Shown piece by piece: positions 43,381-51,370 of a DNA stretch of 64,000 nt; within the stretch, counting starts at the first letter, position 1; each line of letters opens with the position of its first letter. The position numbers and the translations under genes are program-made. The notes under the pieces are model-generated. The model made no database searches, was not told where the DNA came from, and was given only the letters and a program-made list of their open reading frames with translations. Source of the stretch: Arthrobacter sp. AQ5-05. GTDB lineage: Bacteria; Actinomycetota; Actinomycetes; Actinomycetales; Micrococcaceae. Location of the stretch: positions 124,001 through 188,000 of the forward strand of contig NZ_QMKQ01000002.1 of assembly GCF_003287975.1 (NCBI RefSeq), given 5' to 3'.

Positions 43381-43799
43381 CACCGGGGCACGGTGGCCCA
43401 AAGCACCGGCGACCCCATGCCTTGGGAAGCTCCACCAGCTGCGAGCCGCGGGGAGGCGCACCCATGCGAACCGTTCGCATGCCGGGAAGCCTCCGGGTGC
43501 GCCGCGACAAACAAGTACCTCGCCGAGCTGAAGTCCGCCAGTTCCGCGGGAGACGAGCGCAAGAAGCAACTCGCCGCCGGCCCCCTGCAACCCTGGTCGA
43601 GACAGACAAGTTCCATGGGTTCACGCTGGTTCCCCGGGATTCCGTTGTTGACGGGCCGTCCGCTGAATGATTGCCTCCTTGAAGGATCCTGCGCGGCGTA
43701 TTCCGTCTCGTTCACCGCAAAGCGGTAACACCCGAGATCCTGCTCACCACCAGGGGATCCCATTTCGTTTCGCAACCCGCCAAGCCAGATAATGGTGCC
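43381..43799. other. Gene-free stretch between hutD and the LysE exporter
   Basis: Six-frame reading shows only short frames of odd composition and no recognisable family. The last ~60 bases presumably hold the promoter of the exporter gene. Possibly the residue of a degraded gene. Confidence 0.5.
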
Positions 43800-44456
43800 A
43801 TGCCGTCTTCATCTCTCCTGGGCTTCGCCGGGGTAGCCCTGGTCGTGGTGCTGGCCCCGGGGCCCGACACCTTCCTTGCGCTCCGCTATGCCCTGAACCG
43901 CCCGCGCAACGGGATCGCTGCCGCACTGGGGATGATGGTCTCCATCATGGGTTGGGCGGCTTTGGCCGGGCTGGGCGTGGCGGCCTTGCTGCAGACCTAC
44001 CCGGCCATCCACCAGGTCATCGCCATCGTCGGCGGCGCGTACCTGCTCTACCTGGGCCTGGGCTCGCTGATCAAGGCGAAGTTCCTGGCCGGAGCCACGG
44101 CGGCGACAGCGCGCACGACCACGCGTTCAGCGACGGTTCCCGGAACCGAATACACGATCCTCCAATCCATCCGCGCCGGCATTATCTCCTCGGCGCTGAA
44201 CCCGAAGCTTGGCCTGCTTTTCCTGGCGTTGATGCCTCCCTTCATACCCGCCGGATCGAACATGCTCGGCTCCGCCATGGCACTGGGGGCAATCTTTGCG
44301 GCCATGGGATTTGCCTACCTTGCCGTCCTGACGGCCATCGCCGCCCGGGCCATGGCCTGGTTCAAGAGCCCGACCGTGGGCATCTGGCTCGAGCGGGTGT
44401 CCTCCGCGGCTCTGGCCATCATGGGCGTCGTGGTGCTCATCGGGGCCTTCCTCTAG
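43800..44456 (+). CDS. LysE/RhtB-family amino acid exporter
   Basis: 218 aa, six hydrophobic segments. The family's N-terminal signature APGPDTFLALRYALNRPRNGIAAALG and the central IISSALNPKLGLLFLALMPPFI with its SALNPK motif are clear. LysE-type proteins expel amino acids or analogues from the cytoplasm. It precedes a HutD paralogue by 19 bases, so the two may form one unit linked to amino acid overflow. Confidence 0.93.
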   Translation: MPSSSLLGFAGVALVVVLAPGPDTFLALRYALNRPRNGIAAALGMMVSIMGWAALAGLGVAALLQTYPAIHQVIAIVGGAYLLYLGLGSLIKAKFLAGATAATARTTTRSATVPGTEYTILQSIRAGIISSALNPKLGLLFLALMPPFIPAGSNMLGSAMALGAIFAAMGFAYLAVLTAIAARAMAWFKSPTVGIWLERVSSAALAIMGVVVLIGAFL

Positions 44457-44475
44457 CCCCGTTAGACTTCTTCCC

Positions 44476-45081
44476 ATGACAACCACGAACCGCGCCCTGG
44501 CCACCGGCACCGTCTTGCACCTTGCCGATTCCGCCAAGAGGAAATGGGCCCACGGCGACGTGCGGGAAATTGCCGCCGGAATGTTGGGCCCGGATGCCGG
44601 CTTGCTGCCCGCCGAAGGCAGCCATTGGGACTGGCGCCTGAGCGTCGCATCGATCGAGCGCGCCGGGGAGTTCACTCCCTATGACGGATTCGACCGCACA
44701 CTGACGGTGATCGCCGGCGAGCTGCTCGAACTGACCGTCGACGGCGCCGCCCAGGCGGTGGAGGCCCTGCGGCCCTTGAGGTTCTCCGGCGGCAGCGCGG
44801 TCAAGGCCGCGCTGCCCACCGGCGAGGTGCTGGCGCTGAACCTGATCACCCGTTCCGGAGCAGTGCGGGGCAGCGTACGCATCGTGGAGCTGTCCAAGAA
44901 GCGCGAGCAGCATCTGTTCGGCGCCCAGTTCGGCGTGCTGCTGCAGGGCAAGGCCGTCATGCGGCACGCCGACACCGAAGAGCCGCTGGAACTGCGCGAC
45001 ACCGTCATTGGCGGCGAGGAGGACTCCCCGCGGATATCCGGCCGCGGCTTCATGGCCGTGGTGTCCCTGGACCGTCCATGA
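44476..45081 (+). CDS. Second, diverged HutD/Ves-family protein
   Basis: 201 aa. Same fold as the hutD product: DWRLSVASIERAGEFTPYDGFDRTLTVIAG, LRPLRFSGGS, ALNLITRSGAVRGSVRIVEL, RDTVIGGEE. The N-terminal family motif W-R-N-G-G-G-x-T-R is replaced by KWAHGDVREIA, so the binding pocket has probably changed. Its position right after an amino acid exporter rather than inside the hut operon suggests a separate role. Confidence 0.85.
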   Translation: MTTTNRALATGTVLHLADSAKRKWAHGDVREIAAGMLGPDAGLLPAEGSHWDWRLSVASIERAGEFTPYDGFDRTLTVIAGELLELTVDGAAQAVEALRPLRFSGGSAVKAALPTGEVLALNLITRSGAVRGSVRIVELSKKREQHLFGAQFGVLLQGKAVMRHADTEEPLELRDTVIGGEEDSPRISGRGFMAVVSLDRP

Positions 45082-45148
45082 TTCCGGGGCCCCGACAACG
45101 ACTGCCACGTTGCCCGGGGCCGTCGGCGAACTCCTACCGGGTCTTGTA

Positions 45149-45412
45149 CTACTTGGTGAGACCCGGCGAGACCGGCACGAATTCGATGGCGTTCTTGCGA
45201 TGGATCTTCACCGGCGAGCGCGAGAAGCCCTTGGCGTCCATATTGTTTCCCAGGCGGAAATCTGCCAAGGCAGCGTCATAGAGCTCGTTCATCCGGCGAC
45301 CGCTGACTTCTTCCTGTGTCCCGTCGGCGAAGGTGACGGTCAGGGTCATCTTCTCGGGAAAGTGGCGGTTCATCCGCACGAATCCGTCGGCGTCCTGCTT
45401 GAGGTTGATCAT
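45149..45412 (-). CDS. Small hypothetical protein
   Basis: 87 aa from the ATG at 45410-45412, preferred over the ATG two codons upstream because AAGGA then has normal spacing. The text (INLKQDADGFVRMNRHFPEKM, LTVTFADGTQEEVSGRRMNELYDAALADF, KIHRKNAIEFVPV) suggests a small beta-rich protein with an amphipathic helix. Soluble, no signal peptide, no family recognised. Convergent with the second HutD gene. Confidence 0.65.
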   Translation of the reverse strand: MINLKQDADGFVRMNRHFPEKMTLTVTFADGTQEEVSGRRMNELYDAALADFRLGNNMDAKGFSRSPVKIHRKNAIEFVPVSPGLTK

Positions 45413-45514
45413 GTGCATCCTTCATTCGATAGCGTGTATCCCCCAGTCTTCACCACGCCCGGCCGTTTTCTGCAGCGCCTTGCATAGCGGCGGCAAGTTT
45501 TTCGCGCCGGCCCT

Positions 45515-45778
45515 TCAGGCCTGGTTCGCTACCAGGGCCTCGTGTATGACCTGCGAACGCGTCTTATGTTCCTTCTTTGCCCGGGCATAGATGGCTGCAA
45601 GCTCCTCCACGCTCGGCCGCACCGGGACGACCTGAGACGGCGGGGCCCCACGACCGGGTCGACCGCGCCCTCGCTTCTCGAGGGCCTGCATGTCGTATCC
45701 ACGCTCTGCCTCTGCAGCCCAGGCCGCCATGTGCCCCTCGGAGACCGGAACGCCGTTGATCGTCTCGTATTCACTCAC
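45515..45778 (-). CDS. Orphan antitoxin-like ribbon-helix-helix protein
   Basis: 87 aa from the GTG at 45776-45778. The start SEYETINGVPVSEGHMAAWAAEAERGYD and the KRGRGRPGRG basic hook, followed by PSVEELAAIYARAKKEHKTRSQVIHEAL, match a common actinobacterial antitoxin family. No toxin reading frame is adjacent on either side, so it appears to be an orphan, possibly a solitary regulator. Confidence 0.7.
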   Translation of the reverse strand: MSEYETINGVPVSEGHMAAWAAEAERGYDMQALEKRGRGRPGRGAPPSQVVPVRPSVEELAAIYARAKKEHKTRSQVIHEALVANQA

Positions 45779-46151
45779 ACGAATATTGTCATCCGGAAGG
45801 CCCGTTGGCGGAAGGCGGACTGGCACCGGCCAGACCCGGCTTGGCCCCGTCTGCGGTGAACCGGTCTCGTGTCAGGGCTCGGGCGCATCCCAGGGCATGA
45901 CACACCGGGACCGGCAGTCGTCCTGCCTCTTGCCCGGCCACTGCATGCCGAAGGACCGGTTGCACGGGCAGCGGCCCTGGGCGTTCGGGTTCCCGATGCC
46001 GTGGGAACGCCCTTCCCCGCACCCAAGAAGGCCACCGACCAGAGGAATCCTGCCGCGACGCTGCCCTCGCCACTCCGAGGCCAACATGCATGACACCAAA
46101 TTGTTGGCACAGGCCATTGACGTGACGTCATCATGGTCTCACTCTGGCATC
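45779..46151. other. Intergenic region with CRE-like TGACG repeats ahead of the HicB-like gene
   Basis: No convincing gene between 45779 and 46080, although a long plus-strand frame crosses it. At 46118-46130 two TGACG repeats run into the palindrome TGACGTCA (46123-46130), 21 bases before the preferred HicB-like start, a good place for an operator. Confidence 0.45.
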
Positions 46152-46667
46152 GTGAACATTTCCCGTTACGTCAAGAACCTGCAGAACCAGCTCTCGGCGG
46201 CCGCCCAGGCCTCGGGCGACGAGGCCCAGGCCGTCGCCGAACGGCTGGCCCCGACGCTCGATGCCTCGGTGAGACTGCTGCTGCTTGAGGTCCTCTCGGA
46301 CGCCGCAGCAGAAATCACCACCGACCTGGCACCGGGCTCGGTCGATGTGCGGCTGCGCGGAGCCGACCCCGAATTCGTCGTCACCGCTCCCCCGTCTGCT
46401 TCCCCCGATTCCGCCGACCACGAATCCTCCCCGGCCGAATCCTCGTTGCCGGAGCCGGGCCAAGACGCCGATCCGGCGACCGCGCGGCTGACCCTGCGGC
46501 TGCCCGAAGGCCTCAAGACCCAGGTCGAGGCCGCCGCCGCACGCGAGGGCCTCTCGGTCAACACGTGGCTGGTGCGTGCCGTCTCGGCCACGCTCAACAC
46601 CCCGCCCGGGGCCCCCGCACAACCCCAGAAGAACTCCGGCCACCGCTTCACCGGCTGGGTCCGTTAG
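46152..46667 (+). CDS. HicB-like protein with C-terminal DNA-binding domain
   Basis: 171 aa from the GTG at 46152, chosen because family members start at NISRYVKNLQNQLSAAA and because the TGACGTCA site lies just upstream; an in-frame ATG at 46086 with GAGG upstream is the alternative. Helical N-terminal half (EAQAVAERLAPTLDASVRLLLLEVLS), a Ser/Pro-rich linker, then an Arc/HicB-type helix set (ARLTLRLPEGLKTQVEAAAAREGLSVNTWLVRAV). No HicA toxin follows. Paired with the DUF4097 gene 9 bases downstream, an association seen often in actinobacteria; probably a regulator of it. Confidence 0.75.
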   Translation: MNISRYVKNLQNQLSAAAQASGDEAQAVAERLAPTLDASVRLLLLEVLSDAAAEITTDLAPGSVDVRLRGADPEFVVTAPPSASPDSADHESSPAESSLPEPGQDADPATARLTLRLPEGLKTQVEAAAAREGLSVNTWLVRAVSATLNTPPGAPAQPQKNSGHRFTGWVR

Positions 46668-46676
46668 GACAACGCC

Positions 46677-47534
46677 ATGCACACCTTCAAGCCATCCGGC
46701 CCCGTTACCGCCTCCATCGACCTGTCGATGGGCAACATCCGCATTCTCGCCGGCGACGGCGGGATCCTCACCGTGCAGGTTGAGCCGTCCAACCCCGCCA
46801 AGGCCGCCGATGTCCGCTCGGCCGAGTCCACCGTCGTCGAATTCTCCGGAGACCGGCTGGAAGTCATCCAGCCCAAGTCGCTGCGCACCTACACGTGGTT
46901 CAGCTCCGGCAGCTCCATCGAGCTGGTCGTCCATCTTCCTTCCGGCTCCCGCATCGGGGCAAACACCGCCTACGGGTCCATCCGCACCGAGGGAGCCCTC
47001 GGACCCTCGAGCCTCACGACCTCCTACGGGGACATCACGGTCGAGGAAGGCGAGGACCTGCGACTGCGCACCGGCTACGGGGATGTGGTCCTGGACCGCG
47101 GCACCGGACACACCGACATCCGTGGCGGGAAGGTCCGTGTGGGGCAGCTCGACGGCACCGCCGCAATCCGCAGCGCCGAGCACGGCACCCACGTGGGCCT
47201 GGCCACCGGTGACCTGCGGGTAGCCTCCTCCTACGGCGACATCGAGGTCGACAGCGCCCTGGCGACCGTCGTGGCCAAGACCGCCTACGGGAAGGTGCGC
47301 ATCCACGACGCATTGCGCGGGGCCATCGACATGCGCAGTTCCTACGGCGAGCTGGAACTCGGCATCCGCGAGGGCAGCGCGGCCTGGCTGGATCTGGAAA
47401 CCGGCCACGGCACCGTGCGCAACAACCTCACCGCCACCGATTCGGTTCCCGGGGCTTCGACGGACACCCTGCAGGTCACCGGCCGCACCTCCCACGGCGA
47501 CATCACCATCGGCCGCGCCCGCCCGGTCCGCTGA
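46677..47534 (+). CDS. DUF4097-family beta-helix protein
   Basis: 285 aa made of ~20-residue repeats with a recurrent T-x-YGDI/YGKV/YGEL step (TAYGSI, TSYGDI, TGYGDV, SSYGDI, TAYGKV, SSYGEL, TSHGDI), which would stack as a right-handed beta-helix. No signal peptide or membrane helix is visible, so unlike some adhesin-like relatives it seems cytoplasmic. Function unknown. Likely co-transcribed with the HicB-like gene. Confidence 0.85.
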   Translation: MHTFKPSGPVTASIDLSMGNIRILAGDGGILTVQVEPSNPAKAADVRSAESTVVEFSGDRLEVIQPKSLRTYTWFSSGSSIELVVHLPSGSRIGANTAYGSIRTEGALGPSSLTTSYGDITVEEGEDLRLRTGYGDVVLDRGTGHTDIRGGKVRVGQLDGTAAIRSAEHGTHVGLATGDLRVASSYGDIEVDSALATVVAKTAYGKVRIHDALRGAIDMRSSYGELELGIREGSAAWLDLETGHGTVRNNLTATDSVPGASTDTLQVTGRTSHGDITIGRARPVR

Positions 47535-47630
47535 ACGGTACGGGACCACACACCCCGCAGCCGGGCCCTGCCTCGAACAGGCGGGAACCCCGGGCAGGCC
47601 ATTGCTTCCACCCGGTCACGGGGCCTACAT

Positions 47631-47653
47631 TTAGAGAACGCACAGTTCTCTAA
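47631..47653. promoter_or_regulatory. Perfect palindrome, probable TetR operator of the rifampicin resistance operon
   Basis: TTAGAGAAC (47631-47639) and GTTCTCTAA (47645-47653) with a 5-nt GCACA spacer, 53-75 bases upstream of the phosphotransferase start. The 23-bp size and symmetry suit a TetR dimer, and the only nearby TetR gene is the second gene of this operon. Confidence 0.65.
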
Positions 47654-47705
47654 GGCGTTCGGGTTCCCGGCCGTGCAACGCAGGTCCGCATCCCCAGGAG
47701 GAAAC

Positions 47706-50246
47706 ATGGGCACAACGACGGCTTCCCGCCCCGTGACCGTTGCACCGCTGGCCGAGTTCGGCTCGGCAGACCTCCCCGTGGTCGGCGGCAAGGCGGCAAA
47801 CCTCGGCGAGCTCATGCGCGCGGGACTGCCCGTGCCCGACGGATTCGTGGTCACCACCGACGCCTACGCGCAGGCAGCGCAGCTCGCCGGGCTGCAGGCG
47901 CTCGTCACCGACCCGGCCGCCACGCCGGCGGCCCTGCGCGAGGCGATCCTGTCCACCGGGATGCCGAAGGACATCGGCCAGGCGGTCACCGCAGCCTACC
48001 GCCGGCTCGGGGAAAACATCCCGGTCGCGGTGCGTTCCAGCGCCACGGCCGAGGACCTGCCCGGTGCTGCCTTCGCCGGCCAGCAGGACACCTACCTCAA
48101 CGTCGTCGGGGCCGATGCGGTCATCGATGCGGTGGGCCGCTGCTGGGCCTCGCTGTTCACCGACCGCGCCGTCGACTACCGGCGCCACCGCCCGTTCACC
48201 CCGGCCGAGGTCCGCATCGCCGTGGTGGTGCAGGTGATGGTCGAATCCGACACCGCCGGGGTGATGTTCACCGCGGACCCGCTCAGTGGGGCGCGCGACC
48301 GCATCCTCATCGACGCCGGCGCCGGCCTGGGCGAGGCCGTGGTTTCCGGCCTTGTCACCCCCGACCACTACGTCCTGGAGACCGGCGGGAAACTGCTGGA
48401 ATGGAAGCCCGGACGCGGCGAGGTCGTCATCCGACCGGCTGCAGGCGGCGGGGTGTCCCACGAGGCGGCGACGCGAAAGACGGTGCCGGCCGGCGGAAGC
48501 GAGCTTCACGGCGCGCTGCTCACCGCCGCGAACCTGGCGTCCCTGGCAGGCCATGCGCGCACCATTGCCGGGCATTTCGGCCGCCCGCAGGACATCGAAT
48601 GGGCGATCGCCGCCGGCAAGACCTGGATCGTGCAGGCCCGGCCCATGACGGCACTGCCCGAACCCACCGCACCCCTGGGACGCCTCCGCCGGCTGCAGGG
48701 CGCAATCCTGGCCGAGTACCTGCCCGTGCGGCCCTACCCGCTGGATGTGACCACGCAGATCGCCCACGGACCGGCCGAAATGATGCACCGGATCACCGAA
48801 TACTTCGGGCTGGAGGGTGCCTTCACCAACTACCTGCGCGAGCAGGACGGGGTGGTCGTTGCCCTGGTCCCGCCGTCCCCGCGCCCCACCCCGCGCCTGC
48901 TCCTCACCCCGGCGAAGCTGGCCTGCAAGGCCCGCCGCTTCAAGTCCGCCCACTGGTCCGCCGACCCCCGGCAGGCCGCCTTCCTCGCCGAGGTCCACGC
49001 GCTGGAGTCACTCGAGCTTGCGGCGCTGCCATGGGCCGCGCTGCTGGATGTGCCGGCCCGCGCCATGGCCACGCAGGACTTTTGCCGGGACCTGCGGATC
49101 GACTACCTGCCCGGCAGCGGGCTTGCCCTGGCGCGAATGATCGTGTTCACGGCCGTGCTGGGCCGCCGCAAGCTCGTCGCGGACCTGCTCGGTGGCGCGC
49201 AGACCCGCACCGAGGACTCCAACCAGGCCCTGGCCAGGCTGGCCGACGAGCTGCGGGCCGACCCGCAGCTGCGTGGTGCACTCACCGGACTCGACGTGGA
49301 ACAGGTTTCCCTCGCGCTGTCGCGGGATCCGCGGCTCGCCGGATTCGCCGCCCGGCTGGAAGCCTTCCTCGCCGAGTTCGGCCGCCGCGAAACCACCTCC
49401 CCGTTGCTGGTCAGCCCACCGACACTGGCTGAGTCCCCGCAGATCGTGCTGGGCATGGCACTGTCCCTGGCCGGCGACCCGGCCGCCGCCCCCGCAGCAG
49501 CGGATTCGCGCTCCGCCACCGCCCGGGACCGCCTGCTGGAACACCGGCTGCTGCGCGGCCCGCGCCTGGCCAAACTCGCCCGCGCTTGGGTCCAGGCCGC
49601 CCGGGAAGCGGTGGTCTTCCGCGAGGACACCCACTTCCATTTCACCGCCGCGCTGCCGGTGCTGCGCCGCTCGCTGCTGCAGATCGGCGCCCGGCTGCAG
49701 GAAGCGGGGGTGCTGAACGAGCCGGAGGAGGTCTTCCACCTGCGCTGGGAGGAGCTCACCGGCATCTTCGACGCAGCGGCCATCCCCGCCGGGCAGGCCG
49801 AGCGGATACGCGCCGCCGTGACGGCGCGCACGGCCAAGCGCACCGGGCTCGCCGGCGTGCCGATGTTCGACGCCTCGGTGTTCTTCCCCGCCGCGGCCGC
49901 TTCGGATGCCCTGGCCACCGGCACCCCGGCAGGCTCGGGAACCGCCACCGGCGTGGCCCGGATCATCCGCGACGCCGCCGACTTCGAGCGGCTGGGCCAC
50001 GGCGAGATCCTGGTGTGCCCCTACACCAACCCGGTCTGGACGCCGCTGTTCCGGCGGGCCGCCGCCGTGGTGGTGGACACCGGCTCCGTGGCCTCGCACG
50101 CGGCGATCGTGGCGCGCGAGTACGGGATCCCCGCCGTCATGGGGACCGGAACCGGAACCGCGGTGATCTCCGACGGGGAGAAGGTCACCGTGGACGGGAC
50201 GCGCGGGCGCATCACCCGCGCAGTGCAGGCAGCGGCCACGACATGA
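47706..50246 (+). CDS. rph: Rifampicin phosphotransferase-like (PEP-utilising) enzyme
   Basis: 846 aa from the ATG at 47706 (AGGAGG upstream). Three-part layout of rifamycin phosphotransferases: an N-terminal ATP-grasp domain (VVGGKAANLGELMRAGLPVPDGF, VRSSATAEDLPGAAFAGQQDT, IEWAIAAGKTWIVQARPM), a central helical drug-binding region, and a C-terminal swivelling His domain with catalytic His798 in GSVASHAAIVAREYGIPAV. Such enzymes use ATP to phosphorylate the ansa hydroxyl of rifamycins. Length and domain order fit better than PEP synthase. Followed by a TetR regulator with a 4-base overlap. Confidence 0.88.
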   Translation: MGTTTASRPVTVAPLAEFGSADLPVVGGKAANLGELMRAGLPVPDGFVVTTDAYAQAAQLAGLQALVTDPAATPAALREAILSTGMPKDIGQAVTAAYRRLGENIPVAVRSSATAEDLPGAAFAGQQDTYLNVVGADAVIDAVGRCWASLFTDRAVDYRRHRPFTPAEVRIAVVVQVMVESDTAGVMFTADPLSGARDRILIDAGAGLGEAVVSGLVTPDHYVLETGGKLLEWKPGRGEVVIRPAAGGGVSHEAATRKTVPAGGSELHGALLTAANLASLAGHARTIAGHFGRPQDIEWAIAAGKTWIVQARPMTALPEPTAPLGRLRRLQGAILAEYLPVRPYPLDVTTQIAHGPAEMMHRITEYFGLEGAFTNYLREQDGVVVALVPPSPRPTPRLLLTPAKLACKARRFKSAHWSADPRQAAFLAEVHALESLELAALPWAALLDVPARAMATQDFCRDLRIDYLPGSGLALARMIVFTAVLGRRKLVADLLGGAQTRTEDSNQALARLADELRADPQLRGALTGLDVEQVSLALSRDPRLAGFAARLEAFLAEFGRRETTSPLLVSPPTLAESPQIVLGMALSLAGDPAAAPAAADSRSATARDRLLEHRLLRGPRLAKLARAWVQAAREAVVFREDTHFHFTAALPVLRRSLLQIGARLQEAGVLNEPEEVFHLRWEELTGIFDAAAIPAGQAERIRAAVTARTAKRTGLAGVPMFDASVFFPAAAASDALATGTPAGSGTATGVARIIRDAADFERLGHGEILVCPYTNPVWTPLFRRAAAVVVDTGSVASHAAIVAREYGIPAVMGTGTGTAVISDGEKVTVDGTRGRITRAVQAAATT

Positions 50247-50857
50247 AAACGGAGCCCCCGGACCACCGCACGCTGCCGCGCCGACACGGCCAGGAACTGG
50301 AAGAGGCCATCCTCGCCGCGGCCCTGGCCGAGCTTTCCGAGCACGGCTACCCGGCCTTGACGATGGAGGCGGTCGCCAAGCGGGCCGGAGCCAGCAAGGC
50401 CTCGCTGTACCGGAGGTGGCAGACCCGCGCGGCACTGGTCATGGACGCCGTCTACACGCTGGCACCTTCACCGCAGGCCCTGCCCGACACCGGCGCGCTG
50501 CGTGGCGACCTGCTCGCGGCCCTCCGCCTGGGCGCGGCCGCGCTTCGGGGCCCGGCCGGGGAGGCAATGCGCGGGATGCTCGCCGAGACGCTTCCGGATG
50601 CCGATCGAAGCAAGGCCCTGCGGGCCCGGTCCCAGGGCAGGAACCGCCAGCTGATGGCCGAGGTGCTGCGCCGCGCGGGCGCACGGGGCCAGGTCCCGGA
50701 CGGAGCGGTGACCCCCGCCCGGCTGGAGGTCGGGGCCGCCTTGCTGCGCAACCACTTCCTCTTTCGCGGGGAACCGCTGGACGAAGGCACGCTCGTGGGC
50801 TTCGTGGACGAGGTGCTGCTGCCGCTCTTCGGCACGCTCCCGAACCAGACAGGCTGA
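50243..50857 (+). CDS. TetR-family repressor of the rph operon
   Basis: 204 aa, ATG overlapping the rph stop (ATGA). Helix-turn-helix in residues ~20-62 (ILAAALAELSEHGYPALTMEAVAKRAGASKASLYRRW), followed by the helical ligand domain ending FVDEVLLPLFGTL. Encoded second in the operon it would bind the palindrome at 47631-47653 and be released by a drug-like ligand, possibly a rifamycin. The ligand is inference. Confidence 0.92.
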   Translation: MKTEPPDHRTLPRRHGQELEEAILAAALAELSEHGYPALTMEAVAKRAGASKASLYRRWQTRAALVMDAVYTLAPSPQALPDTGALRGDLLAALRLGAAALRGPAGEAMRGMLAETLPDADRSKALRARSQGRNRQLMAEVLRRAGARGQVPDGAVTPARLEVGAALLRNHFLFRGEPLDEGTLVGFVDEVLLPLFGTLPNQTG

Positions 50858-50929
50858 GCCGCGGGTTCCCTGAGGTGGCCCGGATAGGATTGCCCCTTCA
50901 GCGCCAACCAGGAACGGGGAACGGCAGCC

Positions 50930-51370
50930 ATGGACTACAACGACTTCGAGCTCGTCGCCTTCCGGGTGCTCTGCCTCGCCGCGGCACTGCCGCTGGTGGC
51001 CATCGGGATCCACGTGCACGTGCGCCGCGGCGCCAGGGCCGGCCACTGGTACATGGTCCTGGGATGCCTCGGTTCGATCGTCTACGGGCTCTTCGCCGGC
51101 CCGGCCGTCGGGGCGGTGTTCCCCCCTCCCTATGTCCCGGGCCTCTCCGAGGGCAAGGGCCTGGACCTGCGCGGAATCTCCTTGGTCTTCGGCTCCTGGT
51201 TCGGCGGATTGCTCGGTGCCCTCGCCACCCTGGCCACCTTCGCGACCTCCCAGGCCGTCCGCCGGCGCCGGCAACGCCGGGCCGCGCGATCCGCCCACAT
51301 GCCCGCGCCAGGCACCGGGTTGGACCAGGCCGGCCCGGCTCAGGCGCGCAACGCCCGGTCCTCGATCTGA
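50930..51370 (+). CDS. Small membrane protein of unknown function
   Basis: 146 aa, ATG at 50930. Three or four hydrophobic segments (VLCLAAALPLVAIGIHVHV, WYMVLGCLGSIVYGLFAGPAVGAVF, LVFGSWFGGLLGALATLATFA) and a basic cytoplasmic tail RRRRQRR. No family recognised. Its 3' end overlaps the convergent Y4yA-like gene by 31 bases. Confidence 0.7.
   Translation: MDYNDFELVAFRVLCLAAALPLVAIGIHVHVRRGARAGHWYMVLGCLGSIVYGLFAGPAVGAVFPPPYVPGLSEGKGLDLRGISLVFGSWFGGLLGALATLATFATSQAVRRRRQRRAARSAHMPAPGTGLDQAGPAQARNARSSI

Noticed and set aside
43391-43770. Possible small gene on either strand between hutD and lysE
   Set aside because: Several 80-150-codon frames exist, but none has a ribosome site and coherent composition together.
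47540-47705. A rifamycin-associated element (RAE) ahead of rph
   Set aside because: I looked for the GC-rich inverted repeat reported for that element and saw only the TTAGAGAAC palindrome.
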